A stretch of DNA of 64,000 nt from Galeopsis tetrahit (Eukaryota; Streptophyta; Magnoliopsida; Lamiales; Lamiaceae): NCBI GenBank assembly GCA_963675135.1, contig OY776119.1:79539727-79603726 (forward strand), written 5' to 3'. Under the pieces are notes generated by a model, which was not told where the DNA came from, did no database searches, and was given only the letters and a program-made list of their open reading frames with translations. Shown in pieces: positions 25,401 through 35,696 of the stretch; positions within the stretch are counted from its first letter, which is position 1; each line of letters begins with the position of its first letter. Position numbers and translations under genes: made by a program.

Positions 25401-27662
25401 AATGGATAACCATACGAGTAAACTTGCACAATGGTAAACATAAGGTTATAACGTGTTTTGGTCTCATAGCTTGTCTATTGTCCAATTTTGGCCCCAAAAT
25501 CGCTAGAAATTTGAAAACGACATTGTTTTATGTCACATGACTGACATGAGGATTTGATTTGGGTCAAATTTGAACAATAGACAAGTTATGGGTCAAAAAT
25601 TTGTCATTATCATGATATAAAAATACAATGTTTTCAATTTTCCTGCAATTCAGTGCCAATATTGCACATTGGACATTTTTTTAATATTGAGAATTAATTG
25701 AAATATTGAGCTTTTTGGGACCAAAATTGAACAGTTGACAAGAAATCTTTGTTTTTAACTCGATATACATACATAGCAGCAGAAAGTTACCTGCACTCCT
25801 CCCCATCTTGTCCACCACTTTGTCGAGCAACTTATACAAATATGTTTCATCGTCAACTACACATGTGGCATCAACCAAACAAACAAAAATTACTCCACGA
25901 GGACAAAAACTAAAATGTTGATCAATGTCCTGCCCTGCAAGTCTATCCAACTATCTGCCAAAATGGAACACCCTGTAACAACCCACAAGGGCATGAAACC
26001 AAAATGTTTCATCTTCATGTTCTCTTTTATTTTAGGATATACTTCTTATGGGGCCTTCTTACAAGGAGCAACTTCACATGATATTTGAGCTAGACAAATT
26101 TGATACTCAATGTATCCTAGGTATAAAGGAGAAGAAAATTTGAGAGTTGTAATTTGTAATCTTTTTTGTAATCAGAACAAACAATATAGGAGTATAATTT
26201 ATATCGAGATATGCCGAAAAATAAACACCATCACATTCAACTATTACAGGGCAAAAGAAAGGCTTGGTCATTTAATCACTTTCATAGGTATTTGAACACA
26301 AATTAAGTAATTCAGGTAATGAATAATAAATCAAACCATATAGCATACTGTTGTATTATTTAAGTTAACAAATCGCAAGTATTTGAACACGAAACATGTA
26401 ATAAATAAACACCAGTCTCATATAAGTGAATCTAACAAACAACAATGAATCTATTAAACAATTTCAACTAATGGTGTGAGGTATAATTTTAAAATGGATT
26501 AACACACAAACAACAATGAATCTATCAAACAGTTTGACCTAATGGTGTAACAAGACAAAATCATACTGAATAACTGAAATATTATCAACAGATCGTGAAA
26601 AAAAAATGCAGATCCACACATTTGGACCGTAGACAGAACACAAAAATTACAGAAAATGGGTTTTGAGTGATGGTTAGTACATTTTGAACACAAGGTTAGC
26701 CTCAAAAACTCTTGATTGGAACTATTATCTCGCAAACCAGATTATAATAGTGTTTGCATCAACCAGAAAATTAACAAGACTAAGGTGAAAATAAATCGAC
26801 AAATGCCACTAAATCCAGAGATACCAATAAATCGACGACTACCACGAAAAATAAGAAGACAAAATTAGGTTTTGAAGACATCGGTCGTACCGTTTTAACA
26901 TACTGTTGATCTCGCTAATCTTGCTGGAAACTTTAATCGAGCAAACCCTAACAAAAAAGAGAACAGATTAGTAACGAAAATGGCATATCTTCGTGTTGAG
27001 AGAAATTCCAATATGTCGATAAGTACGAAGATGAAAAATAACTACCATACATACCACGATGTCGCTGAGTACTACTAGCCAGAGCTCGAAGTCGCCGGCG
27101 TATCTGCGTGTTAAGAGAAACTCGTCGCAGTAGATTTCGAGTACTTGTTCGAACTGTTTAAACGACTGGTTGTGGTCGAGACTCGCGTAGGAACCCTATT
27201 TATCGCCTGAACCCTAACAACAAAGAAAGATCAGATTAGGACGGGGAATTACAAAGATGTCGATAATTACCCGTTACCGGAACTCGAAGTCACCGGCTTA
27301 CCTTGGTTCTGAGAGAAAAATTGCAGGTTCTCGGTGCCTACACAAAAATCGCCGCTAGTGCATAGTGAAAGGGAGAGCGGCTGAGATGAAACAAAATGAG
27401 GGTTTGAGGGGAAAAAATTAGGTTTGAGGTTTAAATACCGAGGGTAGAAATGTAAATTGCATCATGAAGAAAACACCGCTCTTTGCCCCCGACAATTTAT
27501 CTCACCAATTTTGGGCAGACAAAAAACACACCATTATCTTCATTTTGTGGCGGGCCGACGGGCTTATATTGGGCCAATAAGATTTCCACCAAACGTGAAA
27601 TAGGCCCAGATTAGACCTAATCTTGAATTTAACTTACCTTATCTGGGCCACCAAATGGGCTC
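22440..27662. mobile_element. PIF/Harbinger-like element carrying a gene fragment
   Basis: The ends are GGGCTCATTTGGTGG on the left and GAGCCCATTTGGTGG (minus strand) on the right, 13 of 15 matching. Each is flanked by ATA (22437-22439 and 27663-27665). Inverted similarity continues inside (TTGGGCCCAATAT against TTGGCCCAATATAA, CACATTTGGT against CACGTTTGGT). The GGGC...TTTGGT start and 3-bp flank suit PIF/Harbinger, although ATA is not the usual TWA site. No transposase is recognised. The interior holds a broken short-chain dehydrogenase fragment (plus strand), an unrecognised exon-like stretch ending in a GTAAC donor (minus strand, about 25950-25790), and imperfect GC-richer repeats near the right end (26930-27330). 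Confidence 0.45.
23478..24010 (+). pseudogene. Short-chain dehydrogenase/reductase (11-beta-HSD-like) fragment
   Basis: Codons at 23478-23519 read MVVLITGASSGIGE, the SDR nucleotide-binding motif TGxxxGIG, and end at a GTATTA donor. After an acceptor (TTTGTGTTACAG, to 23852) the next exon reads QIAYQYAR and then hits TAA. After a frameshift the family-like reading resumes as YRLRGISENARWLGAPNVMI and VVKEDE. Plant HSD/steroleosin-type SDRs have TGASSGIGE followed by an arginine-rich RRxxRLR segment and ADV, which this matches. The catalytic Ser-Tyr-Lys part is absent. Stop codon, frameshift and missing C-terminal two thirds mark it as dead. It is probably cargo of the surrounding transposon. 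Confidence 0.65.
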
Positions 27663-27665
27663 ATA

Positions 27666-29940
27666 GTATATTGATTAATAATTAAATCTCATTATTCTTA
27701 CATTTTTTATTGAATATGTGCTTAAATTGAATTGAGTGACAAAATATTTAAGGAAATAACAACTTCTAACACCCAAACAAACAAAGAAAGAAAATACAAA
27801 TAACAAAATAACAACTCTCATCTTGATATATATATTCTTGCTCACTACTCCTATTGTAACTTTTAATTAATTTATTCAATTTTATTTTGTTTGCGGTTTT
27901 TTTTTGTTCTTCAAATTTGAAGGTCTTTCAAAAGTCAATTTTGTTTATTCGGCAGCGTTGATTCATTCTTATAATTTAATGTTCTTATTCTAATTGTTAT
28001 TCAATGTATGCATTTTTTTTTATCGATTGTTGATTCTAATTTTATATTACATTTTTTTTATCCTACATGTCTTTATTTATTTTCCTTAATTCTATTTTTT
28101 TTTCAAATTCTTTTTTCCACTTCATTTTTGTTGCTCCTCTTAATTTCTTAATTGTTTGTCCTTTCTTTTACATTTTTATCAATTTATCAAATTTAAATAT
28201 CGTTAAAAGATAATTTTTTTTTTTAATTCAATTTTCATACTATAGAATAAAAATAAATCTACAATATAAATTAAAATTTGTAATAATTTTTTTTTGATTG
28301 CACTCTTGTGTACCAGTTACATTATGTAACTGGATCCAATAACCCATTACAAATAACACATGACTCATTTACTATATCCATTTTAATAACCCATTACAAA
28401 TAACACATTACCCATTTACTATATCAATTTAGCACATAAATTTTTTCATAACCTTTATTTTACTTCAATAATTTTTTTTTAAATTTTATCATTAAAAAAT
28501 AATATTCCATTAATTTTTTAAAATTTTATTTTTCTTCCTATTTATCATTTCTGTTTCGAATGATAATTTTTTTCACGTACTTTCTTTTTATGGCACAAAT
28601 AATTATTCTAAAATTTTAAAGTATAATAACAAAATTTTAAGAATATTATTAATTGTTTTTTAGTATTAAATAGTATAATAATAATTTGTTTAAAAAAATA
28701 AAACTCTCATCTCTCTTAGCTGCAAGTGTTCAATTCTATTGGTACTATTTTACTTTAATTAATTGGTGTATAATTTTCACCTTATCCTTTCAAAATTTAA
28801 TTTATTCCTTACAAATTTTACTTCATTTTACATTGTTTAATTATTTTTTTCATTCAAACTTTCACTTTTTAATCACTTTATTTTAGTTTTTTATGAATAT
28901 AATTTTTAGTTTATAAGTGTTATGATAACGGTTGATAAGTATTATGGTATATTATTAGTTAATATGCAGTATTGTACGTATTAGTTCATATACATTATAC
29001 TATTAGTTTATATTGGTACAAGTTCTAATGTTTTCGAGTTTCGAGTTCACATACTTTATGGTACTAGTTTAAATATAGTATAGTATTAGTTCACATATTG
29101 TATAATATTAGTTCACATACTCTATGACACTAGTTCAAATATAGTATAATATTAATTCACATATTGTATACAATTAGTTCATATATTAAATAATAGGGGA
29201 AATTTTTGTTAGAGTCATTTCACTAAAAAAATTTCTAATAGGGAATAGGTTATTGTTTTTTATTCAACAGAGTCAAATTGGCACTTAAGAAGACGGTGTT
29301 GCCATTTTTCCATTTAAATAATTTCAAATTCTTTAATATTATACAGATTACCATCAAATCAATTCGATAAATGCATATTCTCGTAAAATGCAAAATTATA
29401 TCACCTTCCATAATTCAAGAATTCCTAAAAATACGGCAACTCGAATTAATTACCAGATTCTGTGTAGCTAAAAGATTTCTTTCACAACTTTCTGCATTTC
29501 GTTCCAAAAATTTCAAATCCTTCCTCAAAAGAAGGTCTTCACATTTAATTGATTGCAAAATTTCAAATCATTCCAAAAAAAAAATGTATTCACATTTAAT
29601 TGACTTCATTTGTCAAGCTGAGATATTTCACCTTCCAAACTTCATCAACAATTTAACTACACTCATCTATTCTGCAAAGAAGAGCAACTATAAGTGAATA
29701 GGATGATACCTACTAAAGTGCATATAAACAATTAGGGATAAAAACATGCAAACTAAAGTGCATCTGAACATATATATATATATATATATATATTTGTAGA
29801 AGCCACAAATCAATCAAATGGTGTAAAAATTGAAACAAAGGCAATAGAAACTCGAATTTGTTGCCAAATATAGAAAAGACGAATAGAACTATTCTACCAA
29901 GTAGATGATACAAAATGTGTCAAGAACAATAATGAACTTG
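27666..29940. other. AT-rich intergenic DNA with tandem repeats
   Basis: No gene seen. It contains a duplicated AATAACCCATTACAAATAAC segment near 28340-28430, a 22-bp repeat array (28950-29190) and an AT microsatellite near 29770-29793. Confidence 0.5.
28950..29190. repeat. 22-bp repeat arranged in 66-bp higher-order units
   Basis: Monomers of 22 bp start AGTTCACATA or AGTTTAAATA and end TATT/TACT. In the best-preserved part three distinct monomers recur in the same order twice (29043-29108 and 29109-29174), giving a 66-bp higher-order unit. Related monomers occur at 42225-42330. Confidence 0.65.
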
Positions 29941-29976
29941 CAGCTAAAAATTGTGATTTCTTAGTACCCCTCTTAT

Positions 29977-30099
29977 CAATTTCTTTACCTCCTCATACTC
30001 TGCCTCAGGTGCCTGCTCACCACCTTGAGAACCTCCTTCTGACGAACCACCTCCACCAGACATATGTTGTCCAATCTTCGACACAACTTTATTTACAGC
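29977..30099 (-). pseudogene. Mitochondrial HSP70 C-terminal fragment, copy A
   Basis: The minus strand encodes VNKVVSKIGQHMSGGGGSS followed by GGEQAPEAEYEEVKK, the characteristic C-terminal tail of plant mitochondrial HSP70. The stop codon at the end (TAG in copy B) is TTG here, so the reading continues into unrelated sequence. Only about 40 codons are present; the ATPase and substrate-binding domains are missing. Confidence 0.7.
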
Positions 30100-30185
30100 A
30101 CTAAAGTGCACTTTAAGAAGTATGCAATCTAAAGTGCCTTTTAAGAATATGTATATTGGAGTGCATATTGGAGTGCAAACTAAAT

Positions 30186-30265
30186 TGCATTTCTCCATTG
30201 TTGATCGAGTTATGGCATGCGAGACTTGAAAATTCAAGCATATATACAGGGGGACACGTAGAAAT
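30186..30265 (+). pseudogene. Auxin response factor B3-domain fragment, copy A
   Basis: The plus strand carries a decayed version of the ARF B3 motif WKFRHIYRGTPR: the Trp codon is now TGA, followed by KFKHIYRGTRR. The similarity ends abruptly. It lies next to the mtHSP70 fragment in the same order and orientation as in copy B. Confidence 0.6.
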
Positions 30266-30299
30266 TCCAAGATTGATTTTTTTTTAGAAGTCACATAGA

Positions 30300-30868
30300 A
30301 ATTTAGAATTAGTTAAAAACTTAAAAAAGATAAATAAGAGAGAGGAAACAGAAAATAAAATTATTAGAAAATAACATAAAAATAGAAAAGGTAGAAGGTA
30401 GAGATAATATTTAGAAATATATGTAAAGGAGATACTACATATTTAAGATTTAGGATTAAAGATTAATATATAAAATTAACCAATAAATAAAAGGTTTCGA
30501 AATTTAAGAAATTTTAAAAATACATAATCTGTCGCATGTAATTATGGGATATTAAAATACTAAATTCGAATTTTGCTTAGATATTAAAATACATAATTTG
30601 TAAATTCGAATTTTAATACGAAGTAAATGCGACATGTAATTATGAGATTTAGTTGAATGTATTAAATTCGAATTTTACTTAGATATTTTGAAGTAAATAA
30701 ACTATTTAATATAAACAATGAAGGGATTTAGTTGAATAAAAATAATTGGTAAATTCGAATTTTTAAACTCTTCCTTAAATTTTGCTAGGTAATTATTAAT
30801 TTTCAAATATTTTGATTAAATTTTGAATAAAACCAAATCTTTAATTTTGAAATCGGTAAAATGTAAAT
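30300..30868. other. AT-rich spacer between the two chimeric copies
   Basis: No gene seen. It contains several related AATTCGAATTT words, for example near 30560-30760. Confidence 0.5.
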
Positions 30869-30884
30869 AAAGTACCCCGCTTAT

Positions 30885-31007
30885 CTACTTCTTTACCTCC
30901 TCATACTCTGCCTCAGGTGCTTGCTCACCACCTTGAGAATCTCCTTCTGACGAACCACCTCCACCAGACATATGTTGTCCAATCTTCGACACAACTTTAT
31001 TTGCAGC
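30885..31007 (-). pseudogene. Mitochondrial HSP70 C-terminal fragment, copy B
   Basis: Forty codons read AANKVVSKIGQHMSGGGGSS, then EGDSQGGEQAPEAEYEEVKK and a TAG stop (30887-30885). This includes the true C-terminus of plant mtHSP70 (usual ending EAEYEEVKK). It is about 86-90 percent identical by eye to copy A. Being only a last-exon piece with no promoter or upstream domains, it is a captured or duplicated fragment, not a gene. Confidence 0.75.
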
Positions 31008-31030
31008 ACTAAAGTGCATTTTAAGAAGTA

Positions 31031-31603
31031 CTCCCTCCGTCCAATTTTATTATGCCCATTTCTCCGGGCACGGGTTTTAATGAATACTAATTAGTTTATG
31101 TATAAAGTACATAAGTTGGGGGTATGATGAGATGTTGTGGGGTCCATTTATAGGTAAAGTGATTGTTTATGAATAAAGTTAGGGTAAAGTCTAGTATGCA
31201 CTCGAGTGCATGTTGTGCACCCTAGTTCATGTGCATGTTGTGCACCCTAGTCCATGTGCACTTTTCACTTTACTGACTTACACTTTTTGGTAAATGGTGT
31301 TGCACTTTTCAATTATTACTAAAAATATTATTATACAGTTTAATAATTGAAAAGTGCAACACTATTTACCAAAAAGTGCAAGTTAGTAAACTGAAAAGTG
31401 CAACATGGACTAGGGTGCACAACATGCACTCGAGTCCATAGCAGACCAACCCATAAAGTTAGTGACAATTTGAGTAAATAAGTGATGGTTGGAGGGTGGA
31501 GATAAAGTAGTGTGAATAGTATTATTTCCTAAAAGGGAATGGACATAATAAAATTGGACAACTAAAAAAGTAAAGTGAGAATAATGAAATTGGACGGAGG
31601 GAG
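31031..31603. mobile_element. Stowaway MITE inserted in chimeric copy B
   Basis: The ends are CTCCCTCCGTCCAATTTTAT on the left and CTCCCTCCGTCCAATTTCAT (minus strand) on the right, flanked by TA. A paralogous empty site is present in copy A: AAGAAGTATGCAATCTAAAG near 30116-30135 matches the sequence joining the two flanks here. The element is 573 bp including a nested 271-bp MITE. Confidence 0.9.
31182..31452. mobile_element. Mutator-type foldback MITE nested in the Stowaway
   Basis: A perfect 9-bp duplication, ATAAAGTTA (31173-31181 and 31453-31461), flanks ends GGGTAAAGTCTAGTATGCAC and, inverted, GGGTTGGTCTGCTATGGACT. The two arms are inverted along most of their length (ACTCGAGTGCATGTTGTGCA, then AAAAGTGCAACAC words), so a transcript would form a long hairpin. 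The left arm has an extra internal duplication of CATGTGCATGTTGTGCACCC type. Confidence 0.85.
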
Positions 31604-31671
31604 TATGCAAACTAAAGTGCATTTTTCGAATATGTATATTGGAGTGCAAACTAAAGTGCATTTCTCCATTG

Positions 31672-32019
31672 TTGATCGAGTTATGGCACGCGAGACTTGG
31701 AAATTCAGGCATATCTACAGGGGGATACCTGAGGCACTTGTTGACTACTGGATGGAGCACGTTCGTGAATCAGAAGAAGCTCGTGGCCGGAAATTCAATC
31801 GTGTTCTTGAGGGCCGAGAACGGGGATCTCTGTGTTGGGATTCGGAGGTCCAAGAGAAGCAGCAGTGGGAGTGAGTCTTCATCTGGGTGGAACTCCGGTG
31901 GTGCTGGGAATTTCGGGTTTTTGGAGGAAGATAATTGGTTGATTCATAGGGTTGAAAATGGGAATATGAGGAGAAAGTCAGAGAATTTTCAAAAATATGA
32001 TCTAAAATTATGGAATTGA
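31672..32019 (+). pseudogene. Auxin response factor (ARF10/16/17-like) B3-domain fragment, copy B
   Basis: One frame reads ETWKFRHIYRG and a second frame continues HLLTTGWSTFVNQKKLVAG, NSIVFLRAENGDLCVGIRR and ESSSGW. Together these are the C-terminal half of the ARF B3 DNA-binding domain and the start of the flanking region, in the style of the ARF10/16/17 clade. A 2-nt loss between CCT and AGGCAC (near 31731) breaks the frame. No upstream B3 half, middle region or PB1 domain exists. This is a pseudogene fragment fused to the mtHSP70 fragment. Confidence 0.8.
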
Positions 32020-33944
32020 TGAACAACAGAAGTTATGGAATTTAAAATTTAATTTTTAATTTTTAATTTTCGAAATCAAAGTAAGATATGTATATTAAGG
32101 GTAATAATGGTTTTTTAACTCTAATTTGACCATATTAATTTTTTTTAAAAGTTGTAGTTTTTATTTACTTAATGTGTTATAGGATTGACTTTATTAGAAA
32201 ATAATCTCTAAATAATATTTTTATACACACATTAATCTCTAGTACTATACAATATATTAACTACTACTATATCATAGGCGTACTAATACTATATCGTATT
32301 TAAACTAATATTATATTTAACAAAAAAATACATAACTTAACACATTCATAATTCCAGGCATACCATGCAAATTAATACATCAATATTAAAAGATTGATAT
32401 TAACTAACTAGTAAGAAGAACAAAAGTGAGAATGAATCACACTGAACACACAATTCAATTAATAGATACGATCACACTTAATAAACATATGAATGCATCA
32501 ACACGACGATGACCACAAAGAAAATAATAAAACTGATGCAATATTATGCTGATTTCTTCCCCAATTCTCCACTCATTTAAGTTTCTAAATAAAAATTTTA
32601 TTTTCAATTAGATTATGGTATTAATTAGTCTTAAAAAATAATTTACAACTTTAAAAAACTTGTAACAAACCAGACATCATTGTAGAAATAATGAAGACAT
32701 AACAAAATAATCTTAGTTATTATAAATCAGATTAAAGCTAAAAAGTGAGCATGCCATATTCATACATTTATACCCCAATTAGAAAAAAAAATGAATTTTT
32801 TTAGTTTAGTTTTTTTTCTCGATTTTTTTCCTAAATTTTGGTCATTTTTTGAAAAAAAAAAACTGAAATTTTTATTTCATAATTTTATTTTTGAGTTTCA
32901 TATTTTTTTTATATTCGTTATTTTTTATATTTTTTTAAGTTAAAAAAATAGAATAATATTTGACTTCGTGGTGATTCATTTGTGACTCGATAGTCCATGT
33001 ATAATTATAATTTTAATGAGTTGTATTTTAATTTAATTGATAAAATGGTAATATAATTTTTTACTTGTATTTTTCTTTTAAAAAAATTGGGGGTGAAATT
33101 AATAAAAAAGAAGGTAAATAACTAATAATTCATGTAAAAAATTGGATTTAGTTACATTTATGTAACTTGTACACATAAGTACCTAAAAGAAGGGAGTGTG
33201 GACTTATTAAAAAAAGAGGGTAAATAGAAAATTGAATACAGTTACAGTAACTTGTGCACATAAGTATTTATTTTTTTTTATTTTAATTCAATTAGACAAT
33301 CACTTAAAATTCAACTTATAACATTTTAAAATTAAGACTTTTATTTCAAATTTTTAATTAATAAATAAAATATTTTATAAATTTATTTTAACCGAGTCTT
33401 ACCTTAGTCAGATATAATTGAAATATAAACTTCATTAAAAAAAAAGGGAAATGAATAAATATTGGGACTTATTACGAGGATGCCCACTAAATTTGTAATT
33501 ATAAAAAAAAGTCTTTAAACTTTGAATAAAATGTCAAAATGCCCGCGGCCTAATATATCAATTTTCAAGTCACTGGCTTTTTTTTTTTTTTTTATTTAAT
33601 TAATGTGACTTAGTTCTAAATTGTCACATCTTTATTTACAGTAAATGGATATAGTCGAACACGAGACATTTTGTAAGATTTCAAAGTTTGAGGACATTCT
33701 CATAATATTTCTAAAATTAGTGGGGTTTTTTTTTTTTTTTTTTTAAATTTACACAAATAAATAAAATAAACTTCATTTTCACTATAGTAGTTGAAGGTTC
33801 GGCAAGCAAACTTACAAGAGGAAACATTCCAAATCCACTCTTTAATTTTCATTACAAGCTGCAATAATCTTCTGCCGGCCATTGCTATTCTACACTAATA
33901 TTCATTCAACTTAAATCAAAACGATCTCAATCACATCTCTTCTA
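32020..33944. other. AT-rich intergenic DNA upstream of the LysM receptor gene
   Basis: No gene seen. There are many A/T homopolymers, and a duplicated GTTACA...GTAACTTGT(A/G)CACATAAGTA segment near 33150-33270. The promoter of the downstream receptor should lie in the last few hundred bases; I see no clear TATA box. Confidence 0.5.
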
Positions 33945-35696
33945 ATGAGGAGGATTCATTTCTGTTTCTTCATATGTTTATGGTTTCATCTCAGCTGTAG
34001 CATCCAGCAGTACTACGATCGAACTTCGTGTTCTTCGGGCACGAGTTTTAATCCAGGGACAAGGTACATTTGCAGTAATTCCTCAAGAAATCAGTGCAGA
34101 ACGTTCTTGGTGTACAGAGCTAATCAGCACTTGTCAACAATCTCCAGCATATCAGCTTTGTTCGGGACAGATTCGAATAGCCTACTTTCGATCAACAGGA
34201 ACGCGTTTACCTCGAATCAGATTCTTCCGACAGGACACGAAGTGCTCGTTCCAGTCGAGTGTTCGTGTTCTAGAAACTTCTACGAGGCGAATTTCACGTA
34301 CACGGTGACTGAAACAGCCAAGTCAGTTTCATCAATTGCATGTGATGTTTTCCAAGGCTTGGTGAATTCTATCACATTGGCAGAGGAGAATTTTGTACAA
34401 CATGGGGCTCGGGTTATTAGTGTTGGTTTTATTCTTCGTGTGCCGTTGAAGTGCGCTTGTCCTGATCTTGATCTTCAAACCAATAGCGGCGTAAAGTACC
34501 TTGTAACGTACCCTTTGATGAGAGGTGACGACACGAAGAAATTAGGCGAAAAGTTCAATGTTTCTGAGGAGGAAATATGGAGAGTAAACCACTTGGAGGA
34601 TCCAACACCAACCGTTTTTCAAAACACAACGGTTTTAATACCGTTGAGAAATGAACCTGTGATAAATTTCAGCATCCAAGTTTCGGATCCTCCGACGCCT
34701 CAGTTTCTTCCAACGAAAAAGGTCGAAAAGAGGCAGGGGATTTCTCTGTTTCAGAGGAATTTGTATATAGCTGGATCTGTTCTTGGATTTTTCCTCATTG
34801 TGGGTGTGTTTGTGTTATATTTCAAGGCAATGAAGATTAAATTCAAAGAAGAAAATATTGTTTCCTCGATTAGGATTAGCTCGTTGAACTCGTGTTCAAC
34901 TCCGAATTCGTGCTTGTCGCCTGATTTGCTTGTCGGGATAAAGTACTCTCTATGCAACTACACGATCGAAGAACTCAAGCAAGCGACGAGGAGTTTCAGC
35001 GAAGATGCGAAAATTGGTAGCTGCATGTACAGAGGGTTGATTGATAATGTGGAGATGATGATCAAAGAGACGAGGTTTGGACGAACGAAGGAAGTAATCG
35101 ACTTCCATTCGAAGATCAATCATGTGAACATTGTGAAGCTGCAAGGAGTTGGGTATGGGAACGACGAAGATTCTTATCTTGTTTTCGATTATCCTTTGAA
35201 TGGGAGCTTAAGGGACTGTTTGGCATGCCCATCTGCTGCTCTTGATTGGCACAGAAGGACTCAAATCGCGTTCGATATTGCAACGGGGCTGCATTATCTG
35301 CACTATTCTGTTAGTCCAGTGTGTAGTCATTTGAGCCTAAGTAGCAAGAATATATTCTTGAGCTCAAATTGGAGGGCTAAAATCACGGTTTTTGGGTCGG
35401 AGGGGATGGTGAGTGAGAGAGTGGACATGATGGTTGCGTTTGGGGCGGTGGTTTTGGAGATTATATCGGGGAAGGAAGAGGAAGACGGCGAATGTGTTAG
35501 GTTCTTGGGAAGAGGAGGGAATGAAGGAGGGTGTTTTGAGGAGTTGAGGAGTTTTGTGGACCCTAGTTTGAAGGGTGATTATCCTATAGCAGAGGCCTTA
35601 TGTTTAGCAGTTTTAGGGGCATCATGTGTTGATGATGATCCTAATCATAGGCCATCAATGGATGATGTACTTAAAGTTCTTGCTAGAATGGTGTGA
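33945..35696 (+). CDS. LYK4: LysM-domain receptor-like pseudokinase, LYK4/LYK5 type
   Basis: An intronless 583-aa ORF. Residues 1-20 form a signal peptide. The ectodomain (about 21-270) has three LysM-like segments separated by the paired-cysteine motifs CSC (106-108) and CAC (170-172) typical of plant LysM receptor kinases. A membrane span lies at about 272-294. The kinase-like domain covers about 338-581. LYK4/LYK5 proteins bind chitin oligomers at the plasma membrane and act with the active kinase CERK1; their kinase domains are inactive. Decay goes far here: no glycine-rich loop (IGSCMYRG), HRD replaced by HLS (462-464) with the catalytic Lys position also changed, DFG replaced by VFG (482-484), and the stretch from there to the DxxAFG helix (about 494-500) nearly deleted. 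Lys374 (MMIKE) and Asn469 remain. The family call is firm; the LYK4 versus LYK5 choice is not. Confidence 0.9.
   Translation: MRRIHFCFFICLWFHLSCSIQQYYDRTSCSSGTSFNPGTRYICSNSSRNQCRTFLVYRANQHLSTISSISALFGTDSNSLLSINRNAFTSNQILPTGHEVLVPVECSCSRNFYEANFTYTVTETAKSVSSIACDVFQGLVNSITLAEENFVQHGARVISVGFILRVPLKCACPDLDLQTNSGVKYLVTYPLMRGDDTKKLGEKFNVSEEEIWRVNHLEDPTPTVFQNTTVLIPLRNEPVINFSIQVSDPPTPQFLPTKKVEKRQGISLFQRNLYIAGSVLGFFLIVGVFVLYFKAMKIKFKEENIVSSIRISSLNSCSTPNSCLSPDLLVGIKYSLCNYTIEELKQATRSFSEDAKIGSCMYRGLIDNVEMMIKETRFGRTKEVIDFHSKINHVNIVKLQGVGYGNDEDSYLVFDYPLNGSLRDCLACPSAALDWHRRTQIAFDIATGLHYLHYSVSPVCSHLSLSSKNIFLSSNWRAKITVFGSEGMVSERVDMMVAFGAVVLEIISGKEEEDGECVRFLGRGGNEGGCFEELRSFVDPSLKGDYPIAEALCLAVLGASCVDDDPNHRPSMDDVLKVLARMV

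Noticed and set aside
27080..27230. Minus-strand stretch reading FEQVLEIYCDEFLLTRRY, superficially like a BUB1/Mad3 N-terminal helix
   Set aside because: An in-frame stop precedes it, and the same stretch belongs to imperfect internal repeats (TTTCTC...GCCGGYGACTTCGAG) in the transposon end.
29944..30294. 116-codon minus-strand frame as a small gene
   Set aside because: It is the mtHSP70 tail with a lost stop codon plus unrelated flanks and an ARF shadow, not an independent gene.
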